A DNA stretch of 64,000 nucleotides from Deltaproteobacteria bacterium (GTDB taxonomy: Bacteria > Desulfobacterota > Syntrophia > Syntrophales > UBA2210): positions 24,868 through 88,867 of the forward strand of contig JAFGTS010000055.1 of assembly GCA_016933965.1 (NCBI GenBank), read 5' to 3'. Under the pieces are notes generated by a model. That model was not told the DNA's origin and made no database searches. It saw only the letters and a program-made list of their open reading frames with translations. The translations under genes were made by a program, and so were the position numbers. Shown here one piece after another: positions 17,019 through 25,460 of this stretch. How positions within the stretch are numbered: the stretch's first letter is position 1; each line of letters starts with the position of its first letter.

Positions 17019-18053
17019 CTATTCCCATTCCTTTCCCGCCGGTTCGCCGTTGATGATCTGATCGAGATATTCCGACATGCCGTATCCGACCATGTCCTGA
17101 TACCGGTATTCGGTCATTCCCTCGGTGATACGCGTCTCGAGCATTTCACCGGCCTTGTTCTTTCTCCGGTTGCGAAGCGGAATGAGCGACAGCACCTTTC
17201 CGTCGATGATGTATTCCCCGTCATCGGTATTGGCCTTCAACCGCAGGCCGGTCTGATAATAGTTCTTGTCCCAGTTCGTTTCCAGTTTTACTTCCTTGAA
17301 GGGAGCATACCGGTCCTTGTCAAGCATGATCCCCATCATCTGGTGATTTCCGTCCTTTTTCCCCATGATCATGAACATGAAACCCAGGTCGGGGCCGAAG
17401 TTCATAGGCAGCCACCGGTACCAGTGGATGTTCTGCCAGTACCGGGGACCCCATGAGTGGTCCCGCAGGCCGAAGCCGTCTATGTTCCACTCCCGGTCCT
17501 GGACGCGGATGGTACCGGTACCGCTCAGGTGTTGCTCGTAGTGTGCTTTGGCAAAGGCTTCCTCCGGGCGTTCCACAAAAGCAGTCCCGTCCTTATTGAC
17601 CATCTCGCCGCCGAAAACCGGCCCGAGCCCCTGAAAATCAAGTGCGACCGAGCAGTCGACAATGGGATTTTCCGTAAAGGCCTTCGCCGGGTTTGCCAGG
17701 TCATGAGGGTTTTTCATAAGACAGACCTGGCCGTTATAAGTGACCCGCAGGCGCTTCAGCGGTTCCACGATTTCGAATTTCAAGCCCGCCGCATCAAGGG
17801 CGTCATTCGATGAAATTTCGGGGCGGCTGAAGATAAACCCGACACTTCCGTCGGGAAGATACAGACAGCAGGACACCTCGGCCTTTCCCTCATTCGGGCG
17901 GTTGCCCACGCGAAACCAGCCGCCCATGACCTGCTTGAAGTCGAATATGTTGATATACATGCTCTCGTTGAAATTCTTCGCATCATCGACGGGGTGATTG
18001 TATTCATCTTCCGGCGCAATCCTGAATGACATGGTATCGAGCATATTTTTCAT
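17019..18053 (-). CDS. DUF7064/DUF7065-like protein of unknown function
   Basis: A 344-residue protein without membrane segments. It looks all-beta: many alternating strands with RDHSWGPRYWQNIHWYRW near the middle, similar to the conserved RDHSWG motif of lipocalin-like AttH/DUF7064-7065 proteins often found in lipid and steroid catabolism clusters. No enzyme active site can be named. The start overlaps the CoA-ligase stop in an ATGA arrangement (18050-18053), implying coupled translation with the ligase. It could bind a hydrophobic substrate or CoA ester for the ligase or kinase; this is inference only. Confidence 0.7.
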   Translation of the reverse strand: MKNMLDTMSFRIAPEDEYNHPVDDAKNFNESMYINIFDFKQVMGGWFRVGNRPNEGKAEVSCCLYLPDGSVGFIFSRPEISSNDALDAAGLKFEIVEPLKRLRVTYNGQVCLMKNPHDLANPAKAFTENPIVDCSVALDFQGLGPVFGGEMVNKDGTAFVERPEEAFAKAHYEQHLSGTGTIRVQDREWNIDGFGLRDHSWGPRYWQNIHWYRWLPMNFGPDLGFMFMIMGKKDGNHQMMGIMLDKDRYAPFKEVKLETNWDKNYYQTGLRLKANTDDGEYIIDGKVLSLIPLRNRRKNKAGEMLETRITEGMTEYRYQDMVGYGMSEYLDQIINGEPAGKEWE

Positions 18054-19705
18054 GAAATATCTGCCTCCCTTTCTTTCATATATTCGTCCCGTAACATAAA
18101 TCGCATGACCTTACCAAGTTCAAATCGCCGCGGGAGCTGATCGATGTACCAGATCGCCGACGGTGCCTTGTAGCTTGCCAGTTGTTCCTTGCAGAACCCG
18201 ATGAGTTCTTCCTCAGGGGCCGTTTCAGCCGTTTCCCCCGGTGCCAGGACGACGGCCGCAATCACGCGGGATCCCCACGCGGGGTCGGGAACACCGAAGA
18301 CGGCTGATTCCGTAACTTTGGGATGCTGGTTGATCCTGCGTTCGACTTCAACGGGGAATATGTTCTCCCCGCCGCGGTTGATCATGTCCTTCGCTCGGTC
18401 GGCGAAGTACACATATCCGTCTTCGTCCATCCATCCGGCATCACCGGTATGGAACCAGCCGTTTTTGTCAAAGGCCTTTGCTGTTGCCTCGGGATTCCGC
18501 CAGTAGCCGGGGGTTACTTTCTCGCCTCGTGAAACGATCTCTCCCACCTCGCCGGTAGCCACTTCTTTGCCGAAAGGATCTAAAATTGTACTCTCGATCC
18601 CATAACGGAGGGGACGGCCTATGCCCTTCAACCGGGCGATCTTTTTCTTGACTTCTTCGTCGGAACCCGTCAGATCGTGGTCTTCGGGGAGCTTGGCTAT
18701 ATTGATGCACAGCTCCGTCGAACCAAAGGCATCCATATATTTGATACCCGGGGGAAATTTTTTCAGGATATCTAGGAGAAGGTCAGGAGCCATCGGCATC
18801 GCGCCATAGAAGACAAAGCGCAGGTTGCTGAGGTCGTACTTCCCAAAGGAGGGATCGTGGATGATGAAAAAGAACATGATCGGTACCAGGTAACACATGC
18901 TGACCCGCTCACGTTCCACGGTCTGCATGAACGCTTCCGGCACAAAATCCGTTGAGACAACGATGGTGTAGCCGTATTTCATGCCCACATAGAGTATTCC
19001 GATACCTGCAATATGATACACGGGAATAATCATCATGACAACGTGATAGCCCAGATCGGGAGGTACCGTGTCATCGATGAGGTCTCCCAGTTCACCGTAA
19101 ATATTCGTCATGAGCTGCCGGTGGGTGGCGATAGAACCTTTGGGAAGGCCCGTAGTTCCACTAGTGAAGCATATTGCCACAATATCGTCCAGGATCAAAT
19201 CCGGCATTTCAGGTTCATCTCCCGTCTCCCGGGAGAGCGTTGTTTCATAATCGACCGCCCATTCGGGGCAGTCGCCATCACCGGTACACAGATAGTTTGT
19301 TACTCCCAGTTGATAGGAAAGAGTGGGCTCGAAAATTGGTATATACCGTTTTTCCAGTATCAGCGTTTTTGCCCCTGATTCATTCAGGATGAAAAGCGCC
19401 TCGGGACTTTTCAAACGGAAGTTCATGGGGACACATATTGCGCCGAGTTTCAGGATCGCCAGGTACTGCTCCAGGTATTGCCAGCAGTTGTTCTGGAATA
19501 TGGCGACGCGATCTCCCTTGCCCACCCCCAGACCTGCGAGATAATGTACCAACTGGTTTGCCCGCTTGTTAACCTCCCCAAAAGTCTTTTTGACGCTTCC
19601 GTTGTCGGTAACGACGGCCGTTCTGTCGGGATAATTATTAATGGTTTCAGTAATGTATTCGAGCAGATTGTTTTTCTCAAATGTTATCGGTACATACTCT
19701 GACAT
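18050..19705 (-). CDS. acyl-CoA synthetase, AMP-binding (FadD/LvaE-like)
   Basis: A 551-residue ANL-superfamily ligase. The phosphate loop FTSGTTGLPKGS is near residue 185, the A5 motif is YMDAFGSTEL, the A7/A8 region is GWFHTGDAGWMDEDGYVYF with the DRAKDMINRGGENIFP hinge, and the C-terminal lobe ends with the Lys-containing RRFELGKVMRF. It activates a carboxylic acid to its CoA ester in the cytoplasm. In the operon it follows a lactonase-like gene and precedes an APH-type kinase pair, the order expected if a lactone is opened, the hydroxy acid is activated and then phosphorylated. The substrate cannot be fixed by sequence. Confidence 0.9.
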   Translation of the reverse strand: MSEYVPITFEKNNLLEYITETINNYPDRTAVVTDNGSVKKTFGEVNKRANQLVHYLAGLGVGKGDRVAIFQNNCWQYLEQYLAILKLGAICVPMNFRLKSPEALFILNESGAKTLILEKRYIPIFEPTLSYQLGVTNYLCTGDGDCPEWAVDYETTLSRETGDEPEMPDLILDDIVAICFTSGTTGLPKGSIATHRQLMTNIYGELGDLIDDTVPPDLGYHVVMMIIPVYHIAGIGILYVGMKYGYTIVVSTDFVPEAFMQTVERERVSMCYLVPIMFFFIIHDPSFGKYDLSNLRFVFYGAMPMAPDLLLDILKKFPPGIKYMDAFGSTELCINIAKLPEDHDLTGSDEEVKKKIARLKGIGRPLRYGIESTILDPFGKEVATGEVGEIVSRGEKVTPGYWRNPEATAKAFDKNGWFHTGDAGWMDEDGYVYFADRAKDMINRGGENIFPVEVERRINQHPKVTESAVFGVPDPAWGSRVIAAVVLAPGETAETAPEEELIGFCKEQLASYKAPSAIWYIDQLPRRFELGKVMRFMLRDEYMKEREADIS

Positions 19706-19758
19706 GTTGCTTCCTCCTTTGAATGGTATTTTGTGTCGGTATCGTTTGACGTACCGCG

Positions 19759-20733
19759 TTAGTCTCCCGCAAGGAGCCGCCGTGGATTATCGATCAGCAT
19801 GGTATTGATCTGGTCGTCGCTGACGGCCGCCTTCTTAAGTGCCGGGATGATATCCTTGAATATGTGTGTGATATGGTAGTTCGGCATGACAAGGCCTATA
19901 ATGTCAGAAACGCCCTGTCTGCCGAGCCAGTAATTGACGAAATCATGGGAAATCATGATCTTGTCGGCGTAGCCGAGGCCGAGAAGGCCGATGAGACAGG
20001 CGATCCTGCGGGAATCTGGCGGCGTTCCGCCCACGCCTTCAACACCGAAACGATCAAATCCGATAGAGACGCCCTTTTCAAGGACCCGAAGCAAGTAGTC
20101 GATATCCGTCGATCCGCCGATGTGGCCGATCATGATCCGTTTCGGGTCGGCCCCTTCGGCGATAAGCAGATCGGCCTGCTCGGGACCGAGTTTCCCCTCC
20201 TGGGTATGGGTGATAATGGGGATCCCGTCCTCTTTTGAAACCCGTGCGGCTGCCTTGAAGAACATCGTTTCATAATCCGTGATCGCTTCCTTGCTGGACG
20301 CGACCTTGAAGACGGCGGGCTTGATACCGGTATCCCCGACGCCCTTCGTCACTTCCGTCTTGAACATCTCGTAGACCTGTTCCGTTCCGTCACCAAGCTG
20401 GCTTCGAAGCTTGAAATAGGGCGGGGCTCCTTCTCCCTCGAAGTAGTATCCGCTGGAACAGAGAACGGTAAGGCCGCTCTTTTCAGAGATCTCCCTGAGC
20501 AGTTTCACGTCCCTGCCGCATTCGTTCGGTGTGGCGTCAACGATGGTCTTCACGCCCTGCTCCTTCACCGCCTCGGCCATCTTCAGACCGGCCTCCATAC
20601 AGGCATCACGGTCAAAAGGGCCCAGCGTGGCGTCGCCCTGCCAGCCGGGAAATCCAAAGAGAAAATGCTCGTGTATCAGGGTCATGCCTAACTTCTTGGA
20701 AGGCACTGATCCCGAAACGGTGTTGATATTCAT
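19759..20733 (-). CDS. phosphotriesterase-family metal hydrolase, probable lactonase
   Basis: A 324-residue amidohydrolase-superfamily enzyme with the full binuclear metal site visible: His21 and His23 (HEH), bridging Lys143 (AVFKVAS), His176 (THTQEG), His204 (IGHIGG) and Asp264 (ISHDF). This set fits the phosphotriesterase-like lactonases, which usually hydrolyse lactones. A strong TAAGGAGGG site lies before the ATG, and a sigma-54 promoter is 57 bp upstream. As first gene of the operon with a CoA ligase and an APH-type kinase, it may open a gamma-lactone to a 4-hydroxy acid. True organophosphate hydrolysis is unlikely to be its physiological role. Confidence 0.85.
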   Translation of the reverse strand: MNINTVSGSVPSKKLGMTLIHEHFLFGFPGWQGDATLGPFDRDACMEAGLKMAEAVKEQGVKTIVDATPNECGRDVKLLREISEKSGLTVLCSSGYYFEGEGAPPYFKLRSQLGDGTEQVYEMFKTEVTKGVGDTGIKPAVFKVASSKEAITDYETMFFKAAARVSKEDGIPIITHTQEGKLGPEQADLLIAEGADPKRIMIGHIGGSTDIDYLLRVLEKGVSIGFDRFGVEGVGGTPPDSRRIACLIGLLGLGYADKIMISHDFVNYWLGRQGVSDIIGLVMPNYHITHIFKDIIPALKKAAVSDDQINTMLIDNPRRLLAGD

Positions 20734-20789
20734 GGCCGTCCCTCCTTAAACGTATATTTGTGTGGTTCTGCATGGGTCGGTTTCCAGGG

Positions 20790-20805
20790 AGCAACATGCG
20801 TGCCA
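20790..20805 (-). promoter_or_regulatory. sigma-54 (-24/-12) promoter
   Basis: Reading the minus strand from 20805, TGGCAC is followed by five bases and TTGCT, a full match to the sigma-54 consensus with GG and GC elements ten bases apart. It lies 57 bp before the ATG of the phosphotriesterase-family gene at 20733, directed at the five-gene operon. The AcoR-like activator gene at 13915-15558 ends against the same operon. Confidence 0.85.
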
Positions 20806-20865
20806 TGAATGTCGCCCGGAGTGGCTTTACCTCAATATATTGATATTACTAGATATCGGCCAGAT

Positions 20866-20883
20866 CGGTGCGCCAGCGCACCG
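20866..20883. promoter_or_regulatory. candidate activator-binding palindrome upstream of the sigma-54 promoter
   Basis: CGGTGCGC-CA-GCGCACCG is a perfect 8-bp inverted repeat with a 2-bp centre, about 60 bp upstream of the -24 element, a normal distance for an enhancer-type site. A second palindrome, TCAATATATTGA (20832-20843), lies closer. Either could be the upstream activating site for the AcoR-like protein. Beyond these sites and a downstream sigma-70 promoter the 20734-21137 gap holds no gene that I can support. Confidence 0.55.
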
Positions 20884-21050
20884 CAGTCCTTCTTGCCGGG
20901 CTGTTGCGCCTGAATAAGACACTCTGTCCCATCGTGTTTCAGCTTGTGCCGGTTGAAGAAAAGCCGGGAGGCTTTACCGGGGACATCCAAGATTCCCTGC
21001 AAAGGGGGAAGAAAAGGGAGGACATACCCTTTCTATCGGCCAACAATTTC

Positions 21051-21079
21051 TTGACATGCACAGATACATCCTGTAAAAA
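21051..21079 (+). promoter_or_regulatory. sigma-70 promoter of the lipoprotein gene
   Basis: TTGACA (21051-21056) and TAAAAA (21074-21079) are 17 bp apart, about 59 bp before the ATG at 21138. The -35 is perfect and the -10 moderate. The start codon follows GAAGGGG. Confidence 0.5.
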
Positions 21080-21137
21080 TACCTAAATTAATTTAATGAT
21101 ATTCAACATGGTTACATTACCTTAGAAGGGGTAGACT

Positions 21138-22682
21138 ATGAAAAATGCACTTTCTTGGAAAAAGGGATTTCTTGTATTCGGTCTGATCGTTCTGTCAATG
21201 CTGTTCATCCTCGGATGCAGCGATGATAACAAGACGATCCGGATTCCCGATGATAATGACGAGCAAAACACATACTACCCCGGAAAGGCCGAGATCGTGA
21301 CAGCTGACACGATCGCGTGGGGTGCTGTGAACCCGACGGTTGTTATTACGGCAATAGACTTCCAGTTTGATGTGAACATCACGGCTGCTGACCTGCAGGT
21401 GGACCCGGGGACGACGAATCTGCAATTGTTCCAGGTCACCTGGTTGAACGCGACGCAGATACGGGTGGCATTAACGGGAACGGCGGCCTACGGAGAGGTG
21501 CTGATCGAGGCTGATACATATGACACCGATACGCTGTCCATTGTCATCCCTCCCCACATAACATCGGCGGATACGATCCCCTGTGATGCCGTCGATCCGG
21601 CCGTTACCGTCACCGTGGACGACGGACTGGACTTTCAGGCCGGTATCACGGTCGGTGATATGACGGTGGATACGGGGACCACGGGTTTGACCTTCGATTC
21701 CGTTATCTATGTGAATGCGACGGAAATAACCATCGTGTTCACGGGAACGGCAGAGGGTGGACGGGTTTCGATCCAGGCGAACGGGTCGGCCTTCGTGGCG
21801 GATGATGAAGAAGAAGACGACAGTAACATCCTGGTGTTTGGTGTCTGTGACCCCGTTGACCCCTGGGCCACGATCGCGACCGCGGACAATTGGCTCACGA
21901 ACAATCCTTACTTTGACAAACACGATGGCGGGTGGGTCTACTCGCCCCGCGAAGACGTCCTGTACGCCTTTTACGGCAACGATGCGGGAACCACAGGAAG
22001 AAACCTCTATCGCATCGACCACATCGGGCAGACGTTCACCCTCGCGACGGTCCTGACCTACGGCCGCCACGGGTCGCATCCGGTGATCGACGACACCGGC
22101 ACGTACATCTACCTGCCCCCATCGCAGCAGACCAACGTTCTCGAGCGTTACAACACGGTGACGTTCACCCTGGAAACCCTCGCGGGGGCACCCGCGAACG
22201 GCACCTTCGCCCATGGGGCGTGGAAGAACGGTAAGCTCTGGATCGTGCTCAACAACAACCAGCTTTACAATTACGATCCCGCATCCAACACATGGACCGG
22301 TGTGCACGGGTTCAGCAGTTGGGCCAATGTGGCATCTTCGGGTCCGGCGTCCGATCTCGTCTATGTCATTGTCGTGGGCGGGGCTCTTTACTCGCACAAT
22401 ACCGTCACTGACACAACCACCATTCTTGCGTCTCATCCCTATGGCTTCAGCCTCGGCGGCAACGGCCAGTTCGTCTGGTTCGGCACCACCATCGGTTACC
22501 TCTATGCCATGGGCGGCTGCAGCGGCACCCCTGCCATGTACGATATCGGTGCCAATACCTGGCATGCCATGGCAGACCCGAAGCCGAACTCGAACTGTGT
22601 CGGCCACGCGACCTACGATACCCTGCGACAGCGTCTGTATGTGGCGCATGGGAACAGCAGTGCTTTCTACTACCAGTATTAG
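21138..22682 (+). CDS. lipoprotein with duplicated beta domain and beta-propeller-like C-terminus
   Basis: A 514-residue exported protein: basic N-terminus, hydrophobic segment 10-25 and lipobox ILGC with Cys27. Residues about 49-135 and 136-220 are two copies of one domain (T/SADTI..A/CDAV.P.V, I/V.AAD/GDMT/QVDPGTT, NATQIRVALTGTA / NATEITIVFTGTA), probably immunoglobulin-like. The rest (about 235-514) reads as Kelch/propeller blades with recurring LYxYD and GxLYxxN units. It is monocistronic between its own promoter and a terminator, and Thr/Asp-rich. Likely displayed at the membrane; ligand unknown. No enzyme motif is visible. Confidence 0.85.
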   Translation: MKNALSWKKGFLVFGLIVLSMLFILGCSDDNKTIRIPDDNDEQNTYYPGKAEIVTADTIAWGAVNPTVVITAIDFQFDVNITAADLQVDPGTTNLQLFQVTWLNATQIRVALTGTAAYGEVLIEADTYDTDTLSIVIPPHITSADTIPCDAVDPAVTVTVDDGLDFQAGITVGDMTVDTGTTGLTFDSVIYVNATEITIVFTGTAEGGRVSIQANGSAFVADDEEEDDSNILVFGVCDPVDPWATIATADNWLTNNPYFDKHDGGWVYSPREDVLYAFYGNDAGTTGRNLYRIDHIGQTFTLATVLTYGRHGSHPVIDDTGTYIYLPPSQQTNVLERYNTVTFTLETLAGAPANGTFAHGAWKNGKLWIVLNNNQLYNYDPASNTWTGVHGFSSWANVASSGPASDLVYVIVVGGALYSHNTVTDTTTILASHPYGFSLGGNGQFVWFGTTIGYLYAMGGCSGTPAMYDIGANTWHAMADPKPNSNCVGHATYDTLRQRLYVAHGNSSAFYYQY

Positions 22683-22742
22683 TGCCTGGTTCAAGGGGAC
22701 GCCCTGGAGGCGTTCCCTCGACCTTTCATAAGACAATCTCGT

Positions 22743-22772
22743 GCGGGCCGGTTCATTATAATACCGGCCCGC
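22743..22772 (+). terminator. hairpin after the lipoprotein gene
   Basis: A perfect 10-bp stem GCGGGCCGGT (22743-22752) pairs with ACCGGCCCGC (22763-22772) around a 10-base A/T loop, 60 bp after the stop codon, followed by a T-rich but interrupted tail. Confidence 0.7.
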
Positions 22773-22817
22773 CGCTGTTTCTGGTCGTTTTTCGAAATTA
22801 TAACCGGAAAGAACGAT

Positions 22818-22860
22818 AAAAAAAGGGGTTACGGCATTAATGCCGCAGCCCCTTTATTTT
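22818..22860. terminator. bidirectional terminator between lipoprotein gene and tRNA-Phe
   Basis: The hairpin AAAGGGG...CGGCAT-TA-ATGCCG...CCCCTTT is flanked by A7 on the left and TTTATTTT on the right, so it can end transcription in both directions. It lies immediately 3' of the minus-strand tRNA. Confidence 0.75.
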
Positions 22861-22862
22861 AC

Positions 22863-22938
22863 TGGTGGGTCAGGGCAGAATCGAACTGCCGACACCTGGA
22901 TTTTCAGTCCAGTGCTCTACCGACTGAGCTACCGACCC
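22863..22938 (-). tRNA. tRNA-Phe (GAA)
   Basis: A 76-nt tRNA including an encoded CCA end (22863-22865 complement). The acceptor stem GGGTCGG pairs with CTGACCC, the D arm has GCTCAGTCGGTAGAGC, the anticodon loop reads CTGAAAA with anticodon GAA, and the T loop is GTTCGATTC. All cloverleaf features are intact. Confidence 0.97.
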
Positions 22939-22964
22939 GGGATGCTGTTTCAAAGAGGGTTAGA

Positions 22965-22993
22965 CTACTATCCAATCTTTCAGTCTTTGTCAA
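22965..22993 (-). promoter_or_regulatory. candidate sigma-70 promoter of tRNA-Phe
   Basis: On the minus strand TTGACA (22993-22988), a 17-bp spacer and TAGTAG (22970-22965) precede the tRNA 5' end by 27 bp. The -35 is perfect, the -10 poor but well placed. Confidence 0.5.
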
Positions 22994-23022
22994 GAATTTT
23001 TGAGGAACAGCGGGACGACCAT

Positions 23023-23574
23023 TCACGGCTCTTCTCTGTCCCCTGAACCGGCGGTTTCCGGTTCTTCCATGACCGGTGGAAGGCGCTGCGGATAGATATC
23101 GCGCGGGGGCGGCCCGGTTCTCACCGGTGTGCCGAGCCGTGTTCGCACGACCACTGTTGCCGCGAGCTTGTCATGCCAGCCCTGTTTTCTGGCGTCCAGG
23201 GCGATCCAGAAGAACCCGAGGTAGAATATCACCTCCGACAGGAGATATCCCACCCAGCGAAGAAATCCCAGGCCGAGGGTGACCGGTTCTCCCGAAAGGG
23301 GCACCACCCTGAGCCCGAAGAGCTTCTTTCCCGGCGTCTGTCCCGTGGTTCCGTGAAAGTAGGTGAAGTAGAGCATGTCCAGTACGATGCTGGTGCCGGA
23401 GAACGATATGAGTACCGGTGACGCGAAGACAGCCGGCGTCAGGGAGAAGGCGCTGAGGTGAATGAGAATGAGCCCGGCCGCCGTCACGGATAGTGCGAGA
23501 ATAGTGATGATGAGTTTGTCGGTCATGTATGCCGCGGCCCGCCGCCAGAAACCGCCGTAGATGGGATCCGTCAT
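23023..23574 (-). CDS. RDD family membrane protein
   Basis: A 183-residue protein with the RDD pattern: GGFWRRAAAYMTDKLI at the start of a first helix (about 20-45), a second (50-70), TTGQTPGKKLFGLRVV in the loop, and further hydrophobic segments (90-125). The function of RDD proteins is unsettled; some are linked to Na+/H+ exchange. The start overlaps the RsmE stop as ATGA (23571-23574), so it is the last gene of the prmA-rsmE operon. The C-terminal 40 residues are hydrophilic and proline-rich. Confidence 0.85.
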   Translation of the reverse strand: MTDPIYGGFWRRAAAYMTDKLIITILALSVTAAGLILIHLSAFSLTPAVFASPVLISFSGTSIVLDMLYFTYFHGTTGQTPGKKLFGLRVVPLSGEPVTLGLGFLRWVGYLLSEVIFYLGFFWIALDARKQGWHDKLAATVVVRTRLGTPVRTGPPPRDIYPQRLPPVMEEPETAGSGDREEP

Positions 23575-24344
23575 GGCTGACAGCCGCTTTCCGGCGGATC
23601 GAACCCGCCTCGCTCGTACTGGACGATCGAGATGATCGTGAGAGGGCTTGTTTCGGTTCTGAGGATGGCGTCGCCCAGGGTGACGGGAATGCATCCCCCT
23701 TGTCGCGCCGTTTCCACCTCGTTCTCCGAAAACCCGCCTTCGGGACCGACGATGAGATCGAGCCGGGACCTGTGCCGGTATCGCTCGTCGGTAAGGATAC
23801 CCCTGATGCTTTGTCTGCGTTCATGTTCCCAGAATATCAGGCGAAGCGTGTCCTCCCCCGGTGCTTCGAGAAGTTCGTCGAAGGAAACGACCTCCGTTAC
23901 CTCCGGTACCGTGGCCCGGCCGCACTGGCGGGCGGCTTCACGGGCGATCTTCCGCCATCGGTCCGCGCGGGCGTGTTTCTTCTCCTCGGTGAGGCGGGGG
24001 ACCGACCGTGATGAAATGAAGGGGATTATCCGGTTCACGCCCAGTTCCGTCGTTTTCTGGACGATCAGATCCATCTTGGCGCCTTTTGGGAGCGACTGGG
24101 CGAGGGTGATCGAGCAGGCCGGCGGGGGCGTCCGTTCCTCACCGGTGATCAGAAGGGTGGCGGTGCCTGCCGAGACAGCTTCTATGCGGGCCGTGAATTC
24201 CCGGCCCCGGCCGTCAAAGAGGATGACCGTCGCGCCCGGCCTGAGCCTGAGCACCTGCCTGATATACCGGAAATCCGCACCCCCGAGAGTTACCGTCGTA
24301 TCTTTGTCCGGCGGGAAGGGGTGATAGATCCTTGGGATCGTCAA
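23571..24344 (-). CDS. rsmE: 16S rRNA m3U1498 methyltransferase RsmE
   Basis: A 257-residue SPOUT methyltransferase. The N-terminal PUA-like domain (about 1-70) contains FRYIRQVLRLRPG, then KMDLIVQKTTELGV and the C-terminal trefoil-knot signature LIVGPEGGFSENEVE and LGDAILRTETSPL. It methylates N3 of U1498 of 16S rRNA. I chose the TTG at 24344: it overlaps the PrmA stop (TTGA) and has AAAAGGAG eight bases before it, while the longer frame to 24383 lacks such a site. Co-transcription with prmA is common in bacteria. Confidence 0.93.
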   Translation of the reverse strand: MTIPRIYHPFPPDKDTTVTLGGADFRYIRQVLRLRPGATVILFDGRGREFTARIEAVSAGTATLLITGEERTPPPACSITLAQSLPKGAKMDLIVQKTTELGVNRIIPFISSRSVPRLTEEKKHARADRWRKIAREAARQCGRATVPEVTEVVSFDELLEAPGEDTLRLIFWEHERRQSIRGILTDERYRHRSRLDLIVGPEGGFSENEVETARQGGCIPVTLGDAILRTETSPLTIISIVQYERGGFDPPESGCQP

Positions 24345-25279
24345 TCGGTCGTGCTCCTTTTGTGAAAGACGTAACAGACCCACTCACGCTCGGTGCCGAT
24401 GTCATGAATATCGAGGTCTTCCGTGCGGAAGGTCTCTTCGATGGAATCCCGGTCCTGGTCGATGATCCCCGAAGCGATAAAGTAGCCGCCGTCTGAGATC
24501 ATGCGGATCAGCGCGGCGTGATAGGTGGTGAGGGTGGCCGCCGTCAGGTTGGCGACGATCAGGTCGAACACCCTGTCGCAGGTTTCAACATCCTGGTTGA
24601 TGACGGTGACGCGGTCGCCGACACCGTTGATCGCCACGTTTTTTGAGGCAATGTCCACGGCGCGGGGATCGATATCGATAGCGGTCACTTTCTCGGCGCC
24701 CAGCTTGGCGCAGCAGATGGCGAGGATTCCCGTGCCGGTGCCGATGTCAAGGGCGTTCCAGCTCCCATGCATCCGGTCCTTCGTGATGATCTCCTCGAGG
24801 GCCATGATGCACATGCGTGTTGAGGGGTGTTGACCCGTGCCGAATGCCATGCCGGGGTCTATATCGACGACGATGTCCCGCCCCGCCGGCGCATACCGCT
24901 CCCAGGTAGGTTTGATGACGATCCCCCTGCTGACCCGAAGCGGTTTAAAGAATTTTTTCCATTGTTCCTCCCAGCCGGGGTCAACGACGGTAACCGTCGT
25001 AAAGGCCGGTTTTTCGAGAGCAGGGAAGAGTTCCGACAGGCTGTCGATATATCGCTGAAGCAGGATGATCTTTTCCTTCGACTCCTGAACCGCGGGGAGG
25101 TATGCCTTCAGTTCATCGCGGCCGGCAATGCTCTCCTCCTGTTCGAAAGCGTCGGATTCTCCCTCTTCCTGTATGATCCCGAGGGTGTTCATCTCGATGA
25201 GAAAATTGGAAAGGGCATCGCTCAGTTCCGGCGGCGATGAAAGGGTGATCTCGATCCATTGTTCCTTCGCTTCGGGCAT
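24341..25279 (-). CDS. prmA: ribosomal protein L11 methyltransferase PrmA
   Basis: A 312-residue methyltransferase. The N-terminal substrate-recognition domain (about 1-110) ends with DPGWEEQWKKFFKP, followed by the PrmA-specific PGMAFGTGQHPSTRMC and SAM motif ALDIGTGTGILAICCAKLGA and the catalytic-domain VANLTA. It trimethylates L11 in the cytoplasm. The ATG at 25279 follows AGAGGAGACAG and gives the normal length; an upstream frame extension is proline/glycine-rich and unlikely to be translated. It is the first gene of the prmA-rsmE-RDD operon. Confidence 0.92.
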   Translation of the reverse strand: MPEAKEQWIEITLSSPPELSDALSNFLIEMNTLGIIQEEGESDAFEQEESIAGRDELKAYLPAVQESKEKIILLQRYIDSLSELFPALEKPAFTTVTVVDPGWEEQWKKFFKPLRVSRGIVIKPTWERYAPAGRDIVVDIDPGMAFGTGQHPSTRMCIMALEEIITKDRMHGSWNALDIGTGTGILAICCAKLGAEKVTAIDIDPRAVDIASKNVAINGVGDRVTVINQDVETCDRVFDLIVANLTAATLTTYHAALIRMISDGGYFIASGIIDQDRDSIEETFRTEDLDIHDIGTEREWVCYVFHKRSTTD

Positions 25280-25460
25280 AGCCTGTCTCCTCTGAGGACA
25301 TGGTGCTGTTGATGGGTTCCGCCTGATACCCCCGCGGACATCGCGGTGTTCTCCGGCACCGGGGACCCCGGGACCGTCCGGTCGGCCATGCATGCTCGGA
25401 AGGTCCGATGAACGACCGTTCTCAGACTAATAACCTCTTTTTGAAGAGATTTCAAGTATC

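Noticed and set aside
20868..21086. A 72-codon plus-strand frame before the lipoprotein gene
   Set aside because: It starts inside a palindrome with no ribosome site and runs over the lipoprotein promoter.
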